Position numbers and translations under genes: made by a program. This document shows, in pieces, positions 33,580 to 41,379 of a stretch of 64,000 nucleotides of DNA. How positions within the stretch are numbered: the first letter of the stretch is position 1; each line of letters opens with the position of its first letter. A model generated the notes under the pieces. It had not been told where the DNA came from and searched no databases. It worked only from the letters and a program-made list of their open reading frames with translations. The DNA is taken from the NCBI RefSeq assembly GCF_002266285.1, contig NZ_NPMS01000010.1, positions 1 through 64,000 on the forward strand. The letters run 5' to 3'. The DNA comes from Virgibacillus indicus (GTDB lineage: Bacteria; Bacillota; Bacilli; Bacillales; Amphibacillaceae).

Positions 33580-34176
33580 TCATTTAAAAATGTTAATTTC
33601 CTTAAATGTTACTCGAAGACGATCCACTGACTTTCTAAGTTTCGATCGATTGTCAGGCAGCAATTTAATCAAAGCTAATTCTGCGATAGTCTCAACTACC
33701 TCATCTATTGACATATTGTCTGTCTGGATATGTTCCATAAACATCGGGTCTGCCAAGCTTTTCATGCGTTCATCCATTTGCTGATACGCCCATGAATTCA
33801 TGCCTTCGAACCTTCTTCTTAAACGTTGATCAATCGTTTGTTTGAAAGCTGAAAGGGTAAAATGGTTTACTTCAATCCCATTCTTTGTCAATTTACTAAT
33901 GATTTCATAAAAGTAATCTTTATTTGTCAGTGTCATTGGTACAATAATAATTCCATCATATTCCTCAGAAATCTGCTTTAGCAATTTATAATTCGCCTCA
34001 CGCCATAATGGATAATCCTGAAAGTCACCCTTTGAAATACTCTGCGGCACATTTTTCATTAATACATAGCCAAATCTCTCAGGATCATAGACAAATGAAT
34101 GTTTTATTCTTCTATGTAACTCGTATGCCACTGTCGTCTTGCCTGCCCCAAAGGTTCCGTTAATCCATAGGATCAT
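33580..34176 (-). CDS. tmrB: TmrB-like tunicamycin resistance ATPase
   Basis: 198 residues, closely matching remembered B. subtilis TmrB over its length: MILWINGTFGAGKTTVAYEL (Walker A), VYDPERFGYVLM, DFQDYPLWREANYKLL, IIVPMTLTNKDYF, HFTLSAFKQTI and HIQTDNMSIDEV. TmrB is a membrane-associated ATP-binding protein giving resistance to tunicamycin, which inhibits MraY/TagO-type enzymes. SD GAGGTG 6 nt before ATG. Divergent from the Vga-like gene. Confidence 0.9.
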   Translation of the reverse strand: MILWINGTFGAGKTTVAYELHRRIKHSFVYDPERFGYVLMKNVPQSISKGDFQDYPLWREANYKLLKQISEEYDGIIIVPMTLTNKDYFYEIISKLTKNGIEVNHFTLSAFKQTIDQRLRRRFEGMNSWAYQQMDERMKSLADPMFMEHIQTDNMSIDEVVETIAELALIKLLPDNRSKLRKSVDRLRVTFKEINIFK

Positions 34177-34269
34177 AAATTCACCTCTAAATATTACCTA
34201 CTTCAATTTACTAATGACATTTTACCATACTATAATCAAGGTATAATTCCAGTTTTCATTTCTGCATTA

Positions 34270-34298
34270 TGGACATTTAAAACACTTTCCTTTATACT
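34270..34298 (+). promoter_or_regulatory. Promoter of the Vga-like gene leader
   Basis: TGGACA (34270-34275), 17-nt spacer, TATACT (34293-34298). Start near 34305 gives an untranslated leader of about 270 nt before the ABC-F gene. Confidence 0.6.
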
Positions 34299-34335
34299 TG
34301 CACTAACTAAAAACGGAAGGGTGAACCAAGAGAAC

Positions 34336-34347
34336 ATGAAATACTAA
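34336..34347 (+). CDS. Candidate 3-aa leader ORF (MKY)
   Basis: ATG AAA TAC TAA, about 30 nt into the predicted leader. In-frame GTG at 34321 would extend it to eight codons. Three-codon ORFs have been reported in leaders of ARE ABC-F genes. The SD is weak (AAGAG), so this is a candidate only. Confidence 0.35.
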   Translation: MKY

Positions 34348-34377
34348 TCCTATTTTTTCAGAAATTCAAGTGAAGGC

Positions 34378-34446
34378 ATGTCAAACAGCAGATTTAATCT
34401 GCCTTTTCGTCATGCATTTAACTGGATTTTTCAGAATAGGCTTTAG
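34378..34446 (+). CDS. Candidate 22-aa leader ORF of the Vga-like gene
   Basis: Encodes MSNSRFNLPFRHAFNWIFQN plus RL. Its last codons overlap the antiterminator arm 34427-34440, so a ribosome completing the ORF would mask that arm and let the terminator form, while an early stall would free it. The SD (GAAGG, 1 nt before ATG) is badly spaced, which lowers confidence. Confidence 0.4.
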   Translation: MSNSRFNLPFRHAFNWIFQNRL

Positions 34447-34538
34447 TTTTTTGTGTCTTGGTTAAAGGGAGCAATCTCTTTTCCTAACCTGCATTAACTA
34501 TGTCTCCTATTCTGAAAAATGAACAGGAGGCTTTTTTT
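34427..34538 (+). promoter_or_regulatory. Antiterminator/terminator switch before the Vga-like gene
   Basis: TTTTTCAGAATAGG (34427-34440) is perfectly complementary to CCTATTCTGAAAAA (34506-34519). The second arm overlaps the terminator stem GTCTCCT/AGGAGGC (34502-34508, 34525-34531), which is followed by seven T (34532-34538). The two folds exclude each other, the logic of a drug-responsive attenuator. Confidence 0.8.
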
Positions 34539-34576
34539 GTCTCCAAAAATTCAAATGAAACAGGGGGATGAAATTA

Positions 34577-36148
34577 ATGATTCTATTGGAAGCCAGCCAT
34601 TTAAAAGTATATGTGAAGGACCGCCTTTTAATCGATGTGGAAAAGCTGCAAATCCAGGAGAAAGACCGGATCGGATTAGTTGGGGTAAATGGCAGCGGGA
34701 AGACAACATTATTAGAAATACTTGCTGGGAAGAAACAGCCAGGTGATGGAACAATAAAATCAGATGCCACACTTGAACTGCTTCCACAGCTAAAAAATAC
34801 AAACACAACCAAAAGCGGGGGTGAGGTTACACAAACCTACATCAACCGTTCCCTCGCCACGAAAGCTGATATATTATTTGCAGATGAGCCAACAACGAAT
34901 CTCGATACAGCACACATTGAAAAGCTTGAAAAACAGCTTTTACGGCGACAAGGTGCTATAGTCATCGTCTCCCATGACCGTGCATTTCTTGATTCGCAAT
35001 GCAAAACTATCTGGGAGCTTCATGAAGGCAAGTTAAGGGAATACAAAGGCAACTATTCTGATTATGTGTCGCAAAAGGAACTTGAAATCAAGCAGCAGGA
35101 AAATGCTTATGATCAATATATAAAGAAGAAAAAACAACTGGAAAGCGCATTGGAATTAAAGGAGCAGAAAGCACAGCGGGCAACAAAAAAGCCAAAAAAT
35201 GTAAGCTCCTCAGAAGCTAAGATAACCGGAGCGAAGCCCTATTTTGCAAACAAACAAAAGAAGCTCCGAAAAGCTGGCAAGGCGATCGAAACACGCATAG
35301 AAAAACTTGAAGAAGTAGAGAAGGTAAAGGAAACTGCTCCGATTAAAATGAACTTGCCAAACGAAGAGGCATTTAAAAGCAGAATTGTTTTAAGAGCAGA
35401 AGACATTATAGGAATGGCAGGAGATCGCATCCTATGGAACAAAGCAAGTTTTCATATAAAAGGTGGCGATAAACTTGCTATTTTGGGGAATAACGGCAGC
35501 GGCAAAACTACCCTTCTGAAAAAAATAGTTAACTGTGACACCGGTATTTCCATCTCTCCAGCAATGAAGATAGGATATTTCAGCCAAAATCTCGATGTAT
35601 TAAACAAGGAACAATCTATTCTGGAAAATGTCAGTTCAACATCCAGTCAGAGTGAAACCTTAATTCGAATAGTTCTGGCGAGACTCCATTTTCTTAGGGA
35701 TGATGTTTATAAAAAAGTTGATGTACTCAGTGGCGGTGAACGTGTTAAGGTCGCCTTTGCAAAGTTATTTGTCAGTGATATGAACACACTTATTTTGGAT
35801 GAACCAACGAATTTCCTGGATATTGAAGCAGTCGAAGCATTGGAGAAGCTTCTTGCTGATTATGAAGGTACGATATTGCTTGTTTCCCATGACCGCAGAT
35901 TTATCCAAGCTATTGCTGATCGGATTTTGGAAATCAAAGATAAGCAGCTCACCTTGTTTGATGGAACCTATGAAGCGTTTAAACAATATATTCCAAAACA
36001 GGAAACCGATTCAACAGAACAGGAATTGCTTGTAGTTGAAACAAGAATCTCTGAAGTTTTAAGCAAGCTGAGCATCGAACCATCGGAAACACTGGAAGCG
36101 GAATTTCAAAGCCTGCTAAAAAGAAAAAAAGAGATTGAAGAATTATAA
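34577..36148 (+). CDS. ARE ABC-F ribosomal protection protein, Vga(A)-like
   Basis: Soluble ABC-F ATPase that displaces lincosamides, pleuromutilins and streptogramin A from the ribosome in the Vga family. 523 residues with two ATPase domains: Walker A GVNGSGKTT (about 37), SGGEVTQ, Walker B FADEPTTNLD (about 104); then the basic linker with EQKAQRATKKPKN and KPYFANKQKKLRK; then GNNGSGKTT (about 307), LSGGERVKVA and LDEPTNFLD. The shortened first domain and the linker closely follow Vga(A) as remembered. Start at 34577 has AGGGGG 9 nt upstream; the ATG at 34568 touches the SD. No membrane part. Confidence 0.9.
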   Translation: MILLEASHLKVYVKDRLLIDVEKLQIQEKDRIGLVGVNGSGKTTLLEILAGKKQPGDGTIKSDATLELLPQLKNTNTTKSGGEVTQTYINRSLATKADILFADEPTTNLDTAHIEKLEKQLLRRQGAIVIVSHDRAFLDSQCKTIWELHEGKLREYKGNYSDYVSQKELEIKQQENAYDQYIKKKKQLESALELKEQKAQRATKKPKNVSSSEAKITGAKPYFANKQKKLRKAGKAIETRIEKLEEVEKVKETAPIKMNLPNEEAFKSRIVLRAEDIIGMAGDRILWNKASFHIKGGDKLAILGNNGSGKTTLLKKIVNCDTGISISPAMKIGYFSQNLDVLNKEQSILENVSSTSSQSETLIRIVLARLHFLRDDVYKKVDVLSGGERVKVAFAKLFVSDMNTLILDEPTNFLDIEAVEALEKLLADYEGTILLVSHDRRFIQAIADRILEIKDKQLTLFDGTYEAFKQYIPKQETDSTEQELLVVETRISEVLSKLSIEPSETLEAEFQSLLKRKKEIEEL

Positions 36149-36261
36149 ACTGACCTTCTGCTCATTGTTAATCCATGTCATAATAATGGAGATTTTGGTA
36201 GAATCTAATAAGACCTCATTTTTAGATAAAAACTCCATTGATAAGAAAGGAATACAAGGAA

Positions 36262-36993
36262 ATGAATACACTCAACGACACAGCTGTGCAATTCAAGCAG
36301 GTTTCCTATTCTGATGGAGAATTGCAAATTATAAAAAATGTCACCGGTACTTTTCCCAAAGGTAAAATCACAACATTGGTCGGTCCCTCAGGTGCTGGAA
36401 AGACTACATTATTCCGGCTATGCAATGGACTGATTTCTCCTGATTCAGGTGAGATTTTAATTAATGGGAAAAATATCAATAGCTATGAGCCGACTGAATT
36501 GAGAAGAATGGCAGGACTGGCTCTTCAAAGTGCAACAATGCTCAGTGGCAGTGTGTATAAAAACCTCTCCATGCCATTAACTCTGCAAGGTGAGGAGTTT
36601 TCTGAAGCCGCTGCAAAGGATCTATTAAAAGATGTAGGTCTTGACACAGATTTTCTGCATCGAAATGTAAAAGATTTGTCTGGCGGGCAGCGGCAAAAAG
36701 TTTCCATTGCCAGAACATTGGTAAACAAACCAAAAATATTATTACTTGATGAAATTACATCTTCACTCGACAGGGTTTCCCAGGAAGAGATTGAAACACT
36801 GATTAAAAAAATTAATAATAACTACCAGGTTACGATTATCTGGATTACCCATAATCTGCAACAGGCATTATCTATTGGTGAATACACCTGGGTTATGATG
36901 AATGGAGAACTAGTTGAGTCCGGTGAGAGCAGTCTTCTCAGTCACCCTCAAAATGACAAGGTAAAGCATTTTGTTAAGGGGGATACTGAATGA
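36262..36993 (+). CDS. fetA: ABC transporter ATPase, FetA (YbbL)-like
   Basis: ATPase of the FetAB-type iron exporter family. 243 residues with Walker A GPSGAGKTT (about 40), the Q loop LQSATM, signature LSGGQRQKVSIA (about 140), Walker B ILLLDEITSSLD and switch His in ITHN. The start is placed at 36262 with AAAGG about 11 nt upstream; a longer ATT-start reading is possible. It overlaps the permease gene by 4 nt. Confidence 0.85.
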   Translation: MNTLNDTAVQFKQVSYSDGELQIIKNVTGTFPKGKITTLVGPSGAGKTTLFRLCNGLISPDSGEILINGKNINSYEPTELRRMAGLALQSATMLSGSVYKNLSMPLTLQGEEFSEAAAKDLLKDVGLDTDFLHRNVKDLSGGQRQKVSIARTLVNKPKILLLDEITSSLDRVSQEEIETLIKKINNNYQVTIIWITHNLQQALSIGEYTWVMMNGELVESGESSLLSHPQNDKVKHFVKGDTE

Positions 36994-37760
36994 GTTATCT
37001 TACGTTATCGTTAGCTCTTATTTTTGTATTAATTCCTATCTTCCTGTCCAAAACATTAAAACTGGGATTGGAAAAAGACACGATTATCGCAACAGTACGC
37101 TCGATCATCCAGCTGCTTGCAGTTGGATATGTTCTTACATTCGTATTTGATGCGGAGAATTTCATATATATAACATTAATGGTCATTCTTATGATTGCAG
37201 CTGCCACGCAAAATGCTCAAAAGAAAGGTGCCGCAATTAAGGGTATTACTTGGAAGCTGATAGGAACTTTTGTTTTTGTTGAGGTATTGACACAGGCTAT
37301 CCTTCTTGGTTTCCAGATTACCCCGCCGACAGCTCAATACATTATTCCAATCAGTGGTATGGTGGTTGGAAATTCAATGGTGCTTTCCATTCTCTTTCTT
37401 AACCGTTTTACATCAGAGATTGAAACAAGACAGAATGAAACTGAATTAATTCTCTCACTTGGAGGTACACCAAAGCAGGCCATTCATCTATCATTAATGG
37501 CCTCCATAAAAGCGAGCATGATCCCCACCATCGAAAGCCAGAAAACCATCGGGCTTGTCCAGCTTCCTGGAATGATGAGCGGTCAGATTATCGCAGGTGC
37601 TGATCCGGTTCAGGCTGTTCAATTTCAATTGCTTATATTATTCCTGCTATTAACAACAGCTGCAGTCACTAGTATTATGCTCGGATTTTTATCCTACCCA
37701 ACATTGTTTAATAAGCAAATGCAGATGTTGAAACTCGATACTGAAACAAATAATAGCTAA
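36990..37760 (+). CDS. fetB: ABC transporter permease, FetB (UPF0014)-like
   Basis: 256 residues with seven hydrophobic segments. It carries the UPF0014 signatures TVRSIIQLLAVGYVL near residue 36, IPISGMVVGNSMV (about 122) and IESQKTIGLVQLPGMMSGQI (about 182). E. coli FetAB exports iron and relieves oxidative stress. Coupled to the ATPase gene by an ATGA overlap. A terminator follows. Confidence 0.88.
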   Translation: MSYLTLSLALIFVLIPIFLSKTLKLGLEKDTIIATVRSIIQLLAVGYVLTFVFDAENFIYITLMVILMIAAATQNAQKKGAAIKGITWKLIGTFVFVEVLTQAILLGFQITPPTAQYIIPISGMVVGNSMVLSILFLNRFTSEIETRQNETELILSLGGTPKQAIHLSLMASIKASMIPTIESQKTIGLVQLPGMMSGQIIAGADPVQAVQFQLLILFLLLTTAAVTSIMLGFLSYPTLFNKQMQMLKLDTETNNS

Positions 37761-37761
37761 A

Positions 37762-37803
37762 AAGCTGTTCCAAAAGTAGCTGGGCTTCATTTTGGAACAG
37801 CTT
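37762..37803 (+). terminator. Terminator of fetAB
   Basis: Stem of 14 bp (37762-37775 and 37790-37803), 14-nt loop, then AATTTAATTT; directly after the fetB stop. Confidence 0.8.
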
Positions 37804-37839
37804 AATTTAATTTACTCAGTCTTTATACAAGTTCTTCAT

Positions 37840-37901
37840 TTGACATTTGAAAATTTTTGTTCTATCATTATATTTAATTCAAAATACTTTAATTTAAAGT
37901 A
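37840..37901 (+). promoter_or_regulatory. Promoter and MarR operator of mhqR-mhqD
   Basis: TTGACA (37840-37845), 17-nt spacer, TATCAT (37863-37868). Downstream, TACTTTAA-T-TTAAAGTA (37885-37901) is a perfect 8-bp-arm palindrome just past the expected start, fitting autorepression by the MarR-type product. Confidence 0.65.
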
Positions 37902-37933
37902 ATTTATTTATATGAGTTCAAGGGGGTTTGAAA

Positions 37934-38380
37934 ATGAGTGATAATTTATCTTTAAAAGCATTTGTTGTATTAATGAAGTCAGCTAAATCAGTGGAGGATA
38001 AAATCAAGAAAGATATTAACAGCTTTGGAATGAAAACTTCAGATTTTGCTATTTTAGAAGCATTATATCATAAAGGAAGACAAACAATCCGGCAGATTTC
38101 TGAAGCAGTCCTTATTAATACTGGGTCAATAACTTATGTAATCGATAAACTGGAAAATAAAGATTTGCTTGAACGAATCAATTGCAAAGAAGACCGGCGC
38201 GTAGTTTACATTGAGATAACCGAGAAGGGAAAACAGCTTATGGATGAGATTTTCCCTAAACACCAAAAAGTAATCGAGCACATTTTTGAAGATATCAGTA
38301 CAGAAGATAAGGAAACAGTCATTAATGTATTAAAACAGGTTGGAAAGAAAGAAGAAAATAATAAAGGGGATAATAACTAA
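37934..38380 (+). CDS. mhqR: MarR family regulator, MhqR-like
   Basis: 148 residues, winged helix (FAILEALYHKGRQTIRQISE, LINTGSITYVIDKLENKDLL, DRRVVYIEITEKG). It resembles MhqR of B. subtilis (ILLASGSITYVVDKLEKKGL there), the repressor of quinone/methylhydroquinone detoxification genes. The next gene is MhqD-like, which supports the call. Start at 37934, 7 nt after AGGGGG. Stop overlaps the next start by one base. Confidence 0.85.
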   Translation: MSDNLSLKAFVVLMKSAKSVEDKIKKDINSFGMKTSDFAILEALYHKGRQTIRQISEAVLINTGSITYVIDKLENKDLLERINCKEDRRVVYIEITEKGKQLMDEIFPKHQKVIEHIFEDISTEDKETVINVLKQVGKKEENNKGDNN

Positions 38381-38982
38381 TGAAACATATTTTCCAAAAA
38401 GGAAAGAGCCCATCAAATCCAACACTATTACTATTGCATGGTACTGGAGGAACGGAACAGGACCTTCTGCCGCTTGCAGAATTAATTGATGCAGATGCAA
38501 ACATTTTAAGTGTAAGAGGAAATGTTTCAGAGAATGGCATGCCGCGCTTTTTCCGCAGATTGGCGGAAGGAGTATTTGATGAGGAAGATTTAATATTCCG
38601 TACGAAAGAATTGAATGAATTTCTTGATGAAGCCTCCGAGAAGTATGAATTTGACCGGAACAATGTGGTGGCAGTTGGCTACTCAAATGGGGCGAACATT
38701 GCCGCAAGCCTGTTATTCCATTATCAGGACGCCTTAAAAGGAGCTATTCTCCATCATCCAATGGTTCCAAGAAGAGGAGTTGACCTTCCTGATCTTACTG
38801 GAAAAGATGTATTTATTGCTGCAGGTACAAATGATCCAATCTGTCCGGCTCAGGAATCCGAAGATCTAAAATCCTTACTTGAAAACGCAAGTGCCAATGT
38901 TGAATTACACTGGGAAAATAGAGGCCACCAGCTGACGCTTGAGGAAGTTCAGGCAGCTGGACAATGGTATAAAAACAAATAA
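38380..38982 (+). CDS. mhqD: Carboxylesterase/hydrolase MhqD-like
   Basis: 200-residue alpha/beta hydrolase closely resembling B. subtilis MhqD (YodD): LLLLHGTGGTEQDLLPLAEL, RGNVSENGMPRFFRRLAEGV, the nucleophile elbow VGYSNGANIA (Ser about 104), the acid in AAGTNDPICP (about 150) and the final His in ENRGHQLT (about 182). MhqD belongs to the quinone stress regulon. Cotranscribed with mhqR. Substrate unproven. Confidence 0.88.
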   Translation: MKHIFQKGKSPSNPTLLLLHGTGGTEQDLLPLAELIDADANILSVRGNVSENGMPRFFRRLAEGVFDEEDLIFRTKELNEFLDEASEKYEFDRNNVVAVGYSNGANIAASLLFHYQDALKGAILHHPMVPRRGVDLPDLTGKDVFIAAGTNDPICPAQESEDLKSLLENASANVELHWENRGHQLTLEEVQAAGQWYKNK

Positions 38983-38995
38983 CCATCATGCGAAT

Positions 38996-39030
38996 AACCG
39001 TTTTGCACACCAGTGTACAAAACGGTTTTT
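38996..39030 (+). terminator. Terminator of mhqR-mhqD
   Basis: Stem AACCGTTTTG/CAAAACGGTT, 11-nt loop, TTTT after it; convergent with the antiporter gene. Confidence 0.88.
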
Positions 39031-39069
39031 TAGGTCGAAAAGACAGAGGCCTGTTCTATAGGGTATTTA

Positions 39070-40023
39070 TTAGTTCCGCAAAATAATATAAACAAGGTAA
39101 ACAATATAAACAATCGCGAGCGTCATTCCTTCTCTTTTTCCAATCTTGAAATTGGTTCTCGAGAAGACCAGCAGCAGCACTGTCAGCAGGATCATAATAA
39201 TAACATCAATAAACACTTTTCCGTTCACTGCCAATGGAGTAATCAGAGACGATGCACCAAGTACAAATAAAATGTTGAATATGTTACTCCCGACGATATT
39301 ACCGAGTGCAATTTCACTTTCTTTTTTCAAAGCCGCTGCAATGGATGTAACCAGTTCCGGAAGCGAAGTTCCAATTGCTATAATTGTTAACCCAACCAGG
39401 GTTTCACTCATTCCAAGAGAATAGGCTATCTCCGTTCCATTTGTAACGACCATTTGCCCACCGATAATAATTCCAGCAAGCCCCAGTAATGTAATTAAAA
39501 TGTTCTTTCCCCATTTAATATCTGCAGGTATCTTTTCATCTGATGACTTTCCCCGGCTTTTTAAAGCAACTTCAATTACATAATACATAAAAATACTTAA
39601 AAACAATAGAAAAATCAAACCATCACTGCGTGTCAGCAGGTTATCACTGATTCCTTGTAACGCAACATCCCCCATAAGAATGAGCAATACTGCACTTGCC
39701 AGCAATGTAAAAGGTATTTCTTTTCTTATCGTTTCATTTTCAACCTTTAAGGGAAATATAAATGCCGCAATCCCGACGACGAGAGTTAGATTAAAAATAT
39801 TGCTACCAACAATATTACCAAGCGAAACATCTGAACTTCCTTCCATTGCGGCAATGATACTTACAGTTGCCTCTGGAGAGCTGGTACCAAATGCAACAAT
39901 CGTCAACCCGATAAGTATTGAGGGTATACGAAGCAGTTTCGCAATATTAGATGACCCGTCAACAAAGAAATCGGCCCCTTTTATTAATAATACAAATCCA
40001 ATAATCAGTAAAATATATGCCAT
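39070..40023 (-). CDS. Calcium/sodium antiporter (CaCA family, YrbG-like)
   Basis: 317 residues, ten hydrophobic segments in two inverted repeats. Each has an alpha-repeat motif: VAFGTSSPEATVSIIAAMEG (about 43-62) followed by GNIVGSNIFNLTLVVG, and IAIGTSLPELVTSIAAALKK followed by GNIVGSNIFNILFVLG. Conserved Glu in each (SPEA, LPEL) coordinate cations. Exchanges Ca2+ or other cations for Na+/H+. Single minus-strand gene. Confidence 0.92.
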   Translation of the reverse strand: MAYILLIIGFVLLIKGADFFVDGSSNIAKLLRIPSILIGLTIVAFGTSSPEATVSIIAAMEGSSDVSLGNIVGSNIFNLTLVVGIAAFIFPLKVENETIRKEIPFTLLASAVLLILMGDVALQGISDNLLTRSDGLIFLLFLSIFMYYVIEVALKSRGKSSDEKIPADIKWGKNILITLLGLAGIIIGGQMVVTNGTEIAYSLGMSETLVGLTIIAIGTSLPELVTSIAAALKKESEIALGNIVGSNIFNILFVLGASSLITPLAVNGKVFIDVIIMILLTVLLLVFSRTNFKIGKREGMTLAIVYIVYLVYIILRN

Positions 40024-40188
40024 AAAACTTCCCTTTTCTATTTTAAATTTGATGCATTACATATCATATCCATACCCTATTTTACCCTGAAACATTCCTG
40101 TGATGAATTTGATATGAATATAGTACGAATTCGCAAAGGTAATTGTTTCAAAAAATGAAAAACGAGGGATTGCTCCCCCGCTGCTTTA

Positions 40189-41040
40189 TTAACCAATTCT
40201 TAGTTGTATAACATTTCCTGATGGATCCTCTGTACTTACATTGTTGCCCTCTTTATAAACTTTCGCTCCAACTTCCTGCAAACGGCTAATTGCAGCTTCC
40301 CTGCTTTCCTCATCTGGGAAAATGAGCGTAAACCAATTTAGTCCTGCACTGTTCTTAGCGGGGGCTTTGGCACCAATACCATTCCATACATTTAATCCGA
40401 TATGATGGTGGTAATCTCCTGTTGAAGTAAAGAGTGCTCCAGGATAGTTTGTAACCACCTGAAACCCAAGCCCATTTATATAAAATTCCTCCGTATCTTT
40501 CAAATCGGCTACATGCAAATGGATATGTCCCATCACTGTATTTTCTGGAAGGCTGGTCCACTGTTGTGAACTTTCAGCAAGAATATCATCTCCATCAAGC
40601 TGTTCTGTGGCCATTGCCACCTGCCCATCCGTCCATGACCATTCAGAAGCAGGACGGTCATGGTATACCTCAATTCCATTTCCATCCGGGTCAGAAAGAT
40701 ATAATGCCTCACTGACATAATGATCTGCTGCTCCAATAGGAGTTCTTGTCTGAATCATATGTTTTAAAAACGCAGAAAGATCACTGCGAGAAGGCAAAAG
40801 TATAGCAAAATGATACAATCCTGTTGTCTTTTGTTCTTTTGGCAATACATCAGAAGGCTGCTCCAGCGTTAGCAAAGGTGTTTTACCATCTGCGGTTAAC
40901 ACTGCGCTTTCTTCCGTTTTCTCCAGCACTTTAAAGCCAATTATATTTTGATAAAAGGTAAGAGCTTTTTTCAGATCTGTTACATTTATATTAACTTCCC
41001 CAACATATACGGTTGGTTTTTCAAAAAATTTCTTTTCCAT
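40189..41040 (-). CDS. catE: Catechol-2,3-dioxygenase CatE-like VOC protein
   Basis: 283 residues with two VOC (glyoxalase/extradiol dioxygenase) modules, about 10-130 and 165-280. Metal-ligand candidates are His in YVGEVNIN/GLYHFAILL and HIHLHVADL (about 171), His in YHHHIGLNVW (about 216) and Glu in GIEVYHD. It resembles B. subtilis CatE, which opens catechol rings and detoxifies catecholics. It has a consensus promoter with YodB/CatR-like boxes. SD GAGGAG. Confidence 0.85.
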   Translation of the reverse strand: MEKKFFEKPTVYVGEVNINVTDLKKALTFYQNIIGFKVLEKTEESAVLTADGKTPLLTLEQPSDVLPKEQKTTGLYHFAILLPSRSDLSAFLKHMIQTRTPIGAADHYVSEALYLSDPDGNGIEVYHDRPASEWSWTDGQVAMATEQLDGDDILAESSQQWTSLPENTVMGHIHLHVADLKDTEEFYINGLGFQVVTNYPGALFTSTGDYHHHIGLNVWNGIGAKAPAKNSAGLNWFTLIFPDEESREAAISRLQEVGAKVYKEGNNVSTEDPSGNVIQLRIG

Positions 41041-41088
41041 AAATAGTTCTCCTCAATTGAATTTATTTTATTACAAATTTAAACTAAC

Positions 41089-41133
41089 TTACTTTATGTA
41101 ACTAATTATAATTGCACTTACTTTACTTGTCAA
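41089..41133 (-). promoter_or_regulatory. catE promoter with CatR/YodB-like operator
   Basis: Perfect consensus on the minus strand: TTGACA (41133-41128), 17-nt spacer, TATAAT (41110-41105). Plus-strand TTAC-TTTAT-GTAA (41089-41101) overlaps the start site and resembles the B. subtilis YodB/CatR box TACTATTTGTAATTAGTA (13 of 18 by eye). The motif ACTTACTTTA is repeated in the spacer. Confidence 0.65.
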
Positions 41134-41149
41134 TACACTTCTCCATTCA

Positions 41150-41250
41150 TTCGGTTTAAACTATAGTTTGTCCGGTCTCCTTCACGTTTCGTTCGGTCTG
41201 AACCAAGGTTTGTTCAGTCTCATCTGTATTTTCGGCCTGAATCAGACGGG
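41150..41250. repeat. Degenerate 21-bp tandem repeats (locus B)
   Basis: The cores CGGT, CGGT, CGGT and CAGT recur at 41152, 41173, 41194 and 41215, exactly 21 bp apart, with a fifth copy near 41233. Units resemble GTTTGTCCGGTCTGAACCA, similar in sequence and identical in period to locus A at 2150-2235. No ORF in it. Confidence 0.65.
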
Positions 41251-41274
41251 GCATTCAGTACTGGGAAAAGAGTA

Positions 41275-41302
41275 TTGATTTCACGCGAGAAACCTTTATA
41301 AT
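41275..41302 (+). promoter_or_regulatory. queT promoter
   Basis: TTGATT (41275-41280), 16-nt spacer, TATAAT (41297-41302), upstream of the preQ1 riboswitch. Confidence 0.6.
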
Positions 41303-41330
41303 GTAATTGGCACCTGAATACTAACAGGCA

Positions 41331-41373
41331 GCACGTGGTTCGTGACCATCCCACGCAAAAAAACTAGGGAGAG
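41331..41373 (+). ncRNA. PreQ1-I riboswitch
   Basis: CGTGG (41334-41338) pairs with CCACG (41351-41355). The loop GTTCGTGACCATC and the A-rich tail CAAAAAAACTA give the preQ1-I H-type pseudoknot pattern. The tail runs straight into the queT SD AGGGAGAG (41366-41373), so ligand binding should block translation initiation. The downstream gene encodes a queuosine-precursor transporter, which confirms the assignment. Confidence 0.88.
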
Positions 41374-41379
41374 ATTTAC

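Noticed and set aside
34370..34465. 31-codon GTG-start frame in the Vga-like leader
   Set aside because: No Shine-Dalgarno, and it overlaps the 22-codon frame that fits the attenuator geometry better.
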